Shown here: piece after piece, positions 56,361 through 64,000 of the stretch
How the letters are laid out: every line of letters begins with the position of its first letter
Position numbering within the stretch: the first letter of the stretch is position 1
Origin: Paragorgia papillata
Lineage: Eukaryota > Cnidaria > Anthozoa > Scleralcyonacea > Coralliidae
Direction of reading: 5' to 3'
Assembly: GCA_035771165.1 (NCBI GenBank)
Contig: JAWNZC010000311.1
Span: forward strand, 2,271,501-2,335,500
DNA length: 64,000 nt
Translations under genes and position numbers: made by a program
Notes under the pieces: model-generated
Database searches by the model: none
What the model was told of the DNA's origin: nothing
What the model saw: the letters and a program-made list of their open reading frames with translations, nothing else

Positions 56361-56929
56361 TCCATGGTTACACCAGCGCCTCGCCTAAACTTGCCCATGC
56401 ATTAATACCTCTTCATGCCACTTATTATCCCCCAAAGCTCATGATCACCACCCTAAAATGAATTAAATATTCTACTTATATGCAAATCCGGTTATGTTTT
56501 AGCCATTAGTAACTTTAATGACTTTTCCCTTTTGTGTTCTGCACGTGCGAGAATCTTATAACATACTAAATCATAGCGACGAATTATTTAACCAAGCTCT
56601 GTAATTTTTCAAAGTGCTTGGTCAACGATGCTGTCGAATAGTGTTCTTCTAAGTTTACAATAACGATTCGCTACCATTCAAGGCGACTCTTTTTAACTTC
56701 ATATGGTTCCTATACGTATAAACATCACAAAAGCGAACCAATAATGAGTTTTCCCTTTTGTGTTCTGCACGTGCGAGAATCTTATTTTTTATACCGATGA
56801 TCAACATCGTCTCAAGACCAGGGGCGTAAATGTGGGGGTGTGTGGGTGGGTGGTACACCCCCCCAGACACATCACCAGTCGGTCTCAAAATGAGGGCAGT
56901 CGGTCTCAAAAATCAAAATTATGCATGAT

Positions 56930-58133
56930 AATGCATCGTTTAATTAGATGCGATTCTAACAGTGACCGACTTGACCGACTAAATATTTTCGGAGACCGAC
57001 TTCAATCATGGCAAGAAATTAAGATTATGATGAGCGCTATTTCAATTCGAGTTTACTCGTATTAAAATCGTATTATCGTAATACCGTTAATTATAGACTA
57101 ATAGTCTACAAATATACGACTCAGCGAAAATCCCGCTTCGCCGACTGCTGGACAGCGTTCTTCATCATTAAAATATGCTCGCGGCCTTTAAAATATGCAT
57201 GCGGTATTATAATTTGCTTCGAATGTTAAGTCTGCTGTATTTAAGCCTTACTCGATTAAATTTATATTATTATCACTGTCATACGGATAATATTTGTGTA
57301 TAATATCGTTCCGAACTTCCGCGATTCTGGCAGTTGGCATGTCGAAAGCATAGCTTTGGATTTGTTTCGGAAAGAGGTAAATATTAATATAATTTATTAT
57401 TTTAATATAGCTAGACTTTATTAGTTTATATTGTCGGTTTATAGTATACAGTCGATACATTGAACTTTATGTCTTTCCTTTTGGACCTTCATCGGATTCA
57501 GCTTGTGAATCTTTGCGTAAAGACTAAAGTCTTTCTGTCTTTGACAACATGTCGGCAAATATTAAATCATTTATCAAGATTCAAGACTATCACTCCGCCG
57601 CTATCACGCTATGTACTTCATACAGTACTTGTCACTTGTGATGCATTTTTGTTTGCGAATATATCCCCCCTTTGTTATTTAAAAGCTGCCTACTTGTCTA
57701 GCTATTAGATGTTTCGGTCAATTTTGGTCCAGTCGAAATATAAATAAAACACACAGTCCGTGAAAACCTTAGGCTTAGGCTCAATTTCAATTTTAAGAGC
57801 CATACTCAGAAAATAATATATTTCATTGCCAAGGAAATAAATACAGTGCTTCCATTCGGTTAAAAGTACATTTGACATTTCCTCTATTCATCCTTATTTT
57901 TTTAAATTTTGAACTAAATGAACTACAAATTTCCTGTCATGTGTCTTATTATCGTTATTTATTTAGGATTTAAAATTCTGCCTACTTCATCGTTAGGTTG
58001 GAAAAAAATTGTGAATTTCTAAGTTGGTTATTTATTCATGCATTAAACGGCATCTATTATGCTCGATTTTAAACATGTGAGGCTACAGGCCACACTAAGT
58101 TAGTCTAAGTGACCACTATACTCCGTTTTCCAG
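56930..58133. other. 5' non-coding part of the hAT element
   Basis: No convincing frame. TTTTCCAG immediately precedes the transposase ATG and would serve as a splice acceptor, so an untranslated 5' exon may lie in this stretch. Confidence 0.4.
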
Positions 58134-61109
58134 ATGCCTGTTGGAAGACGCTACAAAGTTAGGTGTGGAATATGTGGATCAACGTTCAATAAGGATTACA
58201 CTAATAAGCACTGCCTCACTTCCCACGCGAGTTACAATGTTCACACACTGCCAACCTCGGTATGCAGAGAATCCAACCAATCTTCACTCTCTACACACTT
58301 CCTGTCAAGTGTACAACCCGAGGAACAGATAGAGCAGCCATCGCATTCAGCTCTTATTCCCGAAGATAACCAGCATGACCAATCATTGGATGAAGAGCAT
58401 CAATCTGAGGCACCAGTAGAATTCGAAGAGGCAATCCACAGTCCACAGTCCGAGATTGTGCAGCCAAATGAGATGTTATGTGATGAAGAAATGCTAGAAG
58501 ATGCATCACCTGTCCGTCTGAATATGCATACCACTTCAGACAGTCTAGATTCTGATACTGAAGACACTGATACCGACGACACTGATACTGTAATATCCGA
58601 TAATGATACAGGAGGCTTTGTTACATGTTATGGGAAATTACGTCATTTGACAGATGCCATTGGCGAATGTCAAGAACTGCTTTCAACTGCTGGGAATCTT
58701 GATGCCCCAAACCCAAAGCATTTACTGGGTAATTTGGTGGATGTTGTTCAGAGAGTTAAAGATCAGAGTTCATCTTTACTCGAAATGGCTGTCGGTGAAC
58801 TAACGAAGCTCGATGCAGCCACAGATAAAGAAGAATCCAATAATCCCGTGGATTATTCTCCCATCGAACGTGATCCTGCGAGAAGGAGGATAATAATGTC
58901 TGACGCGGACAGGAATTACCTAATAGAACAAGGTCCCTTCCAGCCAAAGCTCACGCGCTATCCTAGAAATCGTGACATAAAAGATAAGAACAAACAATGT
59001 ACTTTTTCATCGGAATGGTTTAAGCAGTATCCATATCTCGAATATTCCCCCCACACAAACAAAGCCTATTGCTTTGTGTGTCAGCTATTTCATCAAAACG
59101 ACTCCAAAGATGCTTGGATTAAAGACGGCCAAAACGCATGGGACAAGATGAAGAGTGTTGGACAAAAGAAGAAAGGAAAGCTAGCCGCTCACTTTGGTAG
59201 TGAAAGTCACAAAGCAGCATTGCAGCAGTTGGCTAATTTTGCTGATCAAAGAGGGCACGTTGATTTGTTGATGGACAAAGCCCGCCGAAAAGAGATGATC
59301 GCCGCTGCAGCAGAGATCGAACGTAACAGAGCAGCAATTAAAATTCAGCTTGATGTTACTAGAACTCTTGCACGTCAAGGTCTCGCATTACGTGGATCTG
59401 CAGAAGAACATGAAGCGAACAGCAATTTTAATCAGTTCGTGCAGTTGGTTTCCAGACATGTGCCGTCTTTCAAACGATGGTTGGATGATGCTCCAAAACG
59501 CCCTCATGCTGCCAAGTACCTCAGTCCAAAGTCCCAGAATGAATACATCAAACTACTTGGTGAGGATGTTTCCAACAAGGTGACAACGGAAGTAAACGAA
59601 TCAGGAATGTGGAGCGTGATTGCCGACACGACCCCTGACGTGTCACACAGAGATCAACTGGCCGTAGTGGCTAGATATGTTGGCCCAGATTCTGGTGTGC
59701 CCACTGAACGCTTGGTCGACATCAATGACATCAACGACAAAACAGGAGATGGGCAAGCACAGGGAATTATCGCATCCGTCGACCGAAAGTCACTTGATAA
59801 AGATGGTATTGTCTTCCAATCATACGACTACACATCATCTATGTCAGGTGTATTCAGAGGGTGTCAGGCAATGATGCAAATCCATCTCGAACGTGACATT
59901 CCATACATACCCTGCACGGCCCATCGAATAAATACGTCAGTAGAGCACAGCTGCGGCGCGAGTGTACCAGTATGTGCACTTTTCGATATACTGCAGGAGC
60001 TCTTCGTTTTCATTACAGCCAGCACGAAGCGCTACGACGTTTACATCGATAAATTGAAACAGTCCGACGAAGAACCATTCACGTTGAAGCTTCGCAATCT
60101 ATCGGGCACGCGTTGGGTAGCACGCGAGCAATCAATTCGCGCAGTGTGGAGCTCGTACGCAGTCTTATTAGAAGTCCTTGAGGTGCTGACCGACTCCAAG
60201 TACGACACGAAAACTCAGGCGAAGGCAGCAGCATTGCAGGATAAGATGAAGTCCTTCAACTTCGTGGTGATGTTGATGTTCATGAAAAACGTCATGGGTA
60301 AAACCAAGTGCTTGACCACAGAAGTTCAAGGTATCGACATGAATATCATTGATACCATCGAAAGTTTCAAGGTAACCATCGCAACCCTCGAGCACATTCG
60401 CAACGACAATGACGGCCTCGACAATCAGATACATGCGGCTAAGTCTGTGGCCGAACAACATGGCATCGTTCCCGATGCCGAATACAACAGGCACCATCGC
60501 CAACGCAAGAAGCCCCGCCGTATCGACGATCATCCAGAAACAGCAGCAAATCTTGGTCTGGTGAACCATTACAGGAAGGAATTCGTTGCAGTACTTGATG
60601 CGCAAATAAATGCACTAAAGGCAAACCTGGAGGCTGTGACGAACATTCTCCAACCGGTCATGACCTTGCTCCAACCACCCTACAATGGCCTAGTCGACAA
60701 CACAGCAATGCATAAGTTATGTGGCATGTTTCCAGTGTCGATGCGGCCAGATGCGGATGCAGTAGACACCGAACTGACAACTTTCCGTTGCCATCTGGAA
60801 ACAAACCACGAGGAAATTCGATCAGTCAACGACGTCCTGGTTTATCTGAAATCCCGAAGTGAAACGTTGTTTCCACTGACTAGGCGATGTTTCAGATTGC
60901 TGCTTACGGTTCCCGTCACATCCGCTGAGCGCAGTTTTTCAAAGCTCAAATTAGTGAAAACAGTAATGCGTTCAGTAATGAACCAGGAACGCCTCACTGA
61001 GCTCTTGACTCTTGCGTGTGAGCGCGATCTAACGGACACGATAGATCTTGACAAAATCGCTGATCGGTGGTCAAAACTGACTAAACGCGGACGCTTGATG
61101 AAAATATGA
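58134..61109 (+). CDS. hAT transposase (ZMYM1-like, TTF finger and DUF4371)
   Basis: A 991-residue uninterrupted frame. Domains in order: a Cys/His finger at the N-terminus (C11, C14, H26, H31); an acidic Ser/Asp-rich linker (about 60-160); a TTF-type zinc finger (about 275-370; C289, C313, C316, H359); and a DUF4371 segment with an RNase-H-like fold. The candidate catalytic residues are D498 in VIADTTPDVS, D565 in FQSYDYTSSMSG and E932 in TSAERSFSKL. The hAT C-x2-H is C594/H597 in PCTAHRIN, and W661 in GTRW is conserved. The C-terminal dimerisation block (about 910-990) is complete. The enzyme would excise and reinsert the element in the nucleus. Length is usual for the family, all key residues are present, and there is no stop or shift, so it may be recently active. 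Start chosen at ATG 58134, directly after a possible splice acceptor. Confidence 0.93.
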   Translation: MPVGRRYKVRCGICGSTFNKDYTNKHCLTSHASYNVHTLPTSVCRESNQSSLSTHFLSSVQPEEQIEQPSHSALIPEDNQHDQSLDEEHQSEAPVEFEEAIHSPQSEIVQPNEMLCDEEMLEDASPVRLNMHTTSDSLDSDTEDTDTDDTDTVISDNDTGGFVTCYGKLRHLTDAIGECQELLSTAGNLDAPNPKHLLGNLVDVVQRVKDQSSSLLEMAVGELTKLDAATDKEESNNPVDYSPIERDPARRRIIMSDADRNYLIEQGPFQPKLTRYPRNRDIKDKNKQCTFSSEWFKQYPYLEYSPHTNKAYCFVCQLFHQNDSKDAWIKDGQNAWDKMKSVGQKKKGKLAAHFGSESHKAALQQLANFADQRGHVDLLMDKARRKEMIAAAAEIERNRAAIKIQLDVTRTLARQGLALRGSAEEHEANSNFNQFVQLVSRHVPSFKRWLDDAPKRPHAAKYLSPKSQNEYIKLLGEDVSNKVTTEVNESGMWSVIADTTPDVSHRDQLAVVARYVGPDSGVPTERLVDINDINDKTGDGQAQGIIASVDRKSLDKDGIVFQSYDYTSSMSGVFRGCQAMMQIHLERDIPYIPCTAHRINTSVEHSCGASVPVCALFDILQELFVFITASTKRYDVYIDKLKQSDEEPFTLKLRNLSGTRWVAREQSIRAVWSSYAVLLEVLEVLTDSKYDTKTQAKAAALQDKMKSFNFVVMLMFMKNVMGKTKCLTTEVQGIDMNIIDTIESFKVTIATLEHIRNDNDGLDNQIHAAKSVAEQHGIVPDAEYNRHHRQRKKPRRIDDHPETAANLGLVNHYRKEFVAVLDAQINALKANLEAVTNILQPVMTLLQPPYNGLVDNTAMHKLCGMFPVSMRPDADAVDTELTTFRCHLETNHEEIRSVNDVLVYLKSRSETLFPLTRRCFRLLLTVPVTSAERSFSKLKLVKTVMRSVMNQERLTELLTLACERDLTDTIDLDKIADRWSKLTKRGRLMKI

Positions 61110-61249
61110 AGACTTAAATCATAGATTACTTCATTAGGCTTATATAATCGCCATAACAAATAAAAATATTATAGGTACATGTGCTGGCACTCTGGCAGTG
61201 TACATATTATCAGCTTTATAAACTCCAAATTGTCACTGGATTCACAGCA

Positions 61250-61706
61250 CTCTGCACGTTCAGGCGTTCTATAATCCTTAAAACCTTAATTAAGGGCGAG
61301 TCGTCATTTTAATGTTCGGCAGCGAAAGAGTGGAACGCTTTGTCAAAACACTTGCGAGACTTAAATACATTGTCTTCTTTTAAAAACAATATTTTAAAGT
61401 TTCTTTTAGGAACAGATGCTCACGAGTCACGAACATCGCTGTAGCATAAACTGATATATAGTATTCTATTTTACTAAATATTTTTTAATATTTATGATAT
61501 TTTTCTATACATATGATATAGATCATGCAGATATATAATATATACTTTCTATTGTAAATTAATTTAGATAGTATATAGACATAGACAGAGCAATATTTTA
61601 AAATTTATTGTATTAATACTGGTCACCGATTTATACCAGCTAATATTCATTAACTGATTGTTTTTTTATCAGTTTAAATAAAGAAGTTATTATTATTATT
61701 ATTAAT
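61250..61706 (+). mobile_element. Truncated non-LTR tail nested in the hAT 3' region
   Basis: From about 61320 one frame reads SAAKEWNALSKHLRDLNTLS then SFKNNILKFLLG to a stop near 61446, the closing block of CR1-like ORF2 proteins. AT-rich sequence and an ATT triplet tail (61685-61706) follow. It is about 450 bp long. It shares hAT flanks on both sides, so it inserted into the hAT family before or after this copy jumped. Confidence 0.65.
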
Positions 61707-62097
61707 GATCAGGATCACACTAATTTCTATGCGTGGTAGTCAGTCATACAACGAATTTCGGCTGTATTTACGTATCATTGATTAGTCGGTGAGTCGGTCT
61801 CATTTTGAAACTACACCCCCCCAGCCAAAATTGATATGTACGCCTCTTGAGTCAAGACTAACGTTTTACCTGGAGAAAACGTTGTTTTGAGGTCTTATTT
61901 TACGAAACAATCTTATCAGCAGTCGCCTGTCTTGAACGCTATGTATACCTCCGAACAAAAAATGGAACGTATTGCTCAACAACTATTAGCCTTCGATAAG
62001 ACAAAACACAACATTTATACAAGAAAATCATTTATTACTTTCTCTCCAGTAAGAAAGATATCCTAGAATACATTTCATTTCTGGATTCTCCGCATTA

Positions 62098-62478
62098 TTA
62101 TATAATTGCCACAGTGCATACAATATCGACTCTGACGTGTTTATGACACCTGATCTTTAGCACTCTTGTCGCTTCAATAAACTCGTCCCAAATTAATCGT
62201 TTATCGTTTACAAATGCAATGGCATCTTTACAGTACAACTCCCATCTTTCTTCCTCGGTCATCATGAGGCAATCATGCTGGCGCTGACTGGGGTGATCAA
62301 TCTTACAACCACAACATTTTTCCTCGCATAATTTCTCGATTTCAGTGGCGATGGCGTCTGTGTATATGGTCTCTATTAATGGAAACAGCTTTTGGTATTC
62401 AACAACGGACACTTCATCGACATGTACTTGATTTCCCCAGGCTTCACATTTACGGTTTCTAGATCGTCGAGTATTCAT
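62098..62478 (-). CDS. Arm gene A, right copy
   Basis: A 126-codon frame identical to the left copy through the Cys/His cluster (C-x-x-x-C-C-x-C...H...H-x-C), and continuing past the point where the left copy is truncated (NDKRLIWDEFIEATRVLKIR). Here a deletion of about 38 bp after the KIRCHK codons alters the end, so neither arm keeps a fully ancestral gene. Metal binding is plausible from the cysteines, but the function is unknown. Confidence 0.55.
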   Translation of the reverse strand: MNTRRSRNRKCEAWGNQVHVDEVSVVEYQKLFPLIETIYTDAIATEIEKLCEEKCCGCKIDHPSQRQHDCLMMTEEERWELYCKDAIAFVNDKRLIWDEFIEATRVLKIRCHKHVRVDIVCTVAII

Positions 62479-62785
62479 GTCTCAGTTCTAAACGGCTTTC
62501 AACAAACGTTCCAATCTTTCTCTAACGTCTCGAAAAAGTATAGATTCGTCCAACGAACTTAGCCGACCAGACCAGGTGTAATCCTAACATCGTAATGTCC
62601 GAGCTTATATAACTTCCTGCGCACTAACTATATCCCAGTCGTGTCCAAACATGTCCTATCATTCTGTTACTCCGTTCGTCATGCGTGAGTCATGTGTGAG
62701 TCATGCGTGAGTCATGCTGGATATTAATGAGGCGGCATCCCTTTGGACACTATATGGGGGGGGGGGGGGAGGGGTGTCATCTACT

Positions 62786-62791
62786 AGCGTT
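62786..62791 (+). repeat. Right 6-bp target-site duplication (AGCGTT)
   Basis: Identical to 48334-48339. Confidence 0.85.
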
Positions 62792-62799
62792 GTTGTTAA

Positions 62800-63270
62800 C
62801 CAATCATGGCGTACAATATCAATCAGTTAAACTGGTGTTTACTGAAACAAGTGTGATTCGCAGTTTACTGCATAATTAGGGAAATTAAACCGCTTATATA
62901 GGGTTTTAGACACAACTTAAATTACGATAGATTGTCAAGGACCTATGTGTCCCAGAGGGACTTTTATTTGATAATTAGTCCCGTTTCAAGAATATACTTT
63001 GCTCCTCCCACCTCCCACCCACCCCCAATTCCCCCCAAATATCCCTGTTTTAAATATAACTTAAAATTAAATATCTCCATGAGGGCATTTTTTAGGTCCT
63101 GTGTCCCTATCTCTTGAATTCACCCAACCTCTTTTCCTATCCTCTGAAACACCCCCATACCTCCAAACACCCCTTAAACCCATCCGACATCCCCCAAACA
63201 CCCCTAAACACCCCCAAACACCCCCGAAACACACAAAAAAAACCCACAAAACACAGCACACTCAAACATA
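62800..63270. repeat. C-rich simple sequence next to the polymerase relic
   Basis: 63000-63240 contains many CCCCAAACACCCC-type units like those in the arms of the Polinton derivative. No gene is present. The shared repeat type hints that the adjacent polymerase belongs to a related Polinton family. Confidence 0.6.
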
Positions 63271-63277
63271 TCCAAAC

Positions 63278-64000
63278 ACGTTGAATGAAACAATGAAACG
63301 TTTGTCATCATATGGACTTAGACCTTTGTTTAATTTAATTGAGTAAATCTCTAGATTTTCACTACGGATTTAATTCATGGAAGCCATGCTCTGCTTCTTT
63401 TCAAATAGGCACTCCTTGTAGCTTGCATGTCGTATTTGTCGTTTTGTTACAGACTTCTTAATTCCTTTTGCTGTCTTTTCTACTTGTTTGTTGTTCTCTT
63501 CGTACATAACCGAATACATCTTTGGTCGAAGTCCAACAAACTCCTAAATTGGAATTCCATGTGTCTCGGCTTCCATCTTACCAAGCATTTTTTTATTTGT
63601 TGCGCTGTTTAGAGGATGATGGTCTTGTGTGTATTCAGAAGTTTCGAATAGCTCAATGTTGTTAGCATATCCTGGTAAATGCCTTCGGTCTTTACTTCGT
63701 AACAAAGACTGTCCGTGTCTGTGAATAACAATTTCACGTTGGGGCCATACATTTCCTTCATGTACCCGTAGTGGAACTGGTACATGAGCACCTTGGAGAG
63801 ATCCAAAATGGTAAATCCGACGTAAATTGGGCGATTTAAAAACAACTTGGTCTTCCGAATATTCAATGCTGCCAGATCCTCAGGAAATATGCGAAAGGAG
63901 TCAACGGATGGAAAAGCAGCGAGTTTGGATAATTTAGCTATATCGTTCACCAGCTGCACGTTTGCTCTCTCTCTCAAGTTCTCCATAATCTTACCAAACA
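63278..64000 (-). pseudogene. Polinton-type DNA polymerase B, C-terminal part, broken
   Basis: On the minus strand an open frame runs from the window edge to about 63665. It contains SFRIFPEDLAALNIRKTKL, LNRPIYVGFTILDLSK, and LLFTDTDSLCYEV with the catalytic DTDS of family-B motif C (about 63700-63727). This is the protein-primed polymerase that copies Polinton DNA. After a frameshift near 63665 the family's C-terminal block continues (NKKMLGKMEAE, EFVGLRPKMYS, and LSPYDDKRF near 63300), with stops at 63544-63546 and 63370-63372. It lies outside the AGCGTT duplications, so it is not part of the palindromic element. It may belong to a second Polinton extending beyond the window. Confidence 0.85.

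Larger units (their letters stand above)
56819..61850 (+). mobile_element. hAT transposon, apparently autonomous
   Basis: Left end CAGGGGCGTA, a typical hAT terminus. The right end is the imperfect inverse TACGCCTCTTGA. The flanking 8 bp, CTCAAGAC (56811-56818) and GTCAAGAC (61851-61858), form a hAT-length target duplication with one mismatch. The left-arm sequence at about 49316 shows the uninterrupted target. Subterminal GTCGGTCTCAAAATGAG words occur near both ends. It contains the complete transposase 58134-61109 and, in its 3' part, a truncated non-LTR insertion. Confidence 0.85.
56760..62064 (+). pseudogene. Arm gene B, right copy, split by the hAT element
   Basis: Codons 1 to about 20 lie at 56760-56818, and the rest (VLPGENVVLRSYFTK to the stop) at 61859-62064. 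The 5032-bp hAT lies between. The two parts match the uninterrupted left-arm frame at 49098-49364 with a few substitutions. Confidence 0.6.
48340..62785. mobile_element. Polinton/Maverick derivative with giant inverted arms
   Basis: The ends AGTAGATGAC and GTCATCTACT are inverted and are flanked by AGCGTT on both sides: the AG...CT ends plus 6-bp duplication expected of Polintons. The left arm is 48340-52584. The right arm is 53733-62785, minus a 5-kb hAT insertion. The arms differ by only a few percent by eye plus small indels. The loop, 52585-53732, holds a minisatellite and a broken packaging ATPase. No polymerase B, integrase, protease or capsid gene is present, so it is non-autonomous. 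Ordinary Polinton inverted repeats are up to about 1 kb, so arms four times longer are unusual. Each arm carries the same set of five small frames in mirror orientation. Confidence 0.85.
53733..62785 (-). repeat. Right arm of the giant inverted repeat
   Basis: Inverse of 48340-52584, starting TCCCAACAGACACGCATTAC at its inner end. It is interrupted at 56819-61850 by a hAT element; without that and its target duplication the arm is about 4.0 kb. Confidence 0.9.

Noticed and set aside
63278..64000. Treating the polymerase as part of the palindromic Polinton derivative
   Set aside because: It lies outside the AGCGTT duplications and tip sequences that delimit that element.

Overview
The window looks like nuclear DNA of an invertebrate metazoan, most likely a cnidarian (inference). 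It is AT-rich and intron-bearing by eye, has no prokaryotic gene organisation, and is filled with transposon families common in cnidarian genomes: CR1/L2-like non-LTR elements, copia, hAT of the ZMYM1/DUF4371 kind, Kolobok-like THAP elements, Polinton/Maverick, many foldback MITEs and minisatellites. I see no complete host gene. The only long intact reading frame is the 991-residue hAT transposase at 58134-61109. Family assignments come from reading motifs, not from a database search.

Layout. 1-3804: a non-autonomous DNA element with long terminal inverted repeats, holding a small broken gene and a Harbinger-type MITE. 4600-11300: 5'-truncated non-LTR elements (5515-6478, 7965-9041), a foldback element (7046-10573), and a broken SWIM-zinc-finger gene remnant (10644-11290). 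11920-17215: a 19-bp minisatellite split by a non-LTR element. 16285-25300: MITEs, foldbacks and dispersed repeats. 25309-27917: an element whose inverted termini are themselves 32-bp minisatellites, flanked by a near-perfect 9-bp target duplication. 28733-31353: a Kolobok-like element with TTAA duplications and a decayed THAP domain. 33966-37570: a nearly full-length but broken CR1/L2-like element on the minus strand. 37650-46890: a copia element (gag, protease, integrase) split by a 6.2-kb element with CACTG termini that carries about 120 copies of ACGAA, plus a SINE-like piece. 46990-48333: unrecognised exon-like coding remnants.

The main discovery is at 48340-62785. It is flanked by a perfect 6-bp duplication (AGCGTT) and has AGTAGATGAC...GTCATCTACT termini, the signature of a Polinton/Maverick. 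Almost all of it is two inverted arms of about 4.2 and 4.0 kb (48340-52584 and 53733-62785, the latter interrupted by the 5.0-kb hAT). The arms surround a 1.15-kb loop containing a broken packaging-ATPase remnant. Each arm carries the same five small reading frames in mirror orientation. The palindrome junction falls inside the 3' end of the ATPase gene. This suggests that the right end of a Polinton was copied, inverted, over its left end, deleting polymerase, integrase and capsid genes, and that the resulting snap-back derivative still integrated. A separate, decayed Polinton-type DNA polymerase B lies just outside, at 63278-64000 on the minus strand, and runs off the window.
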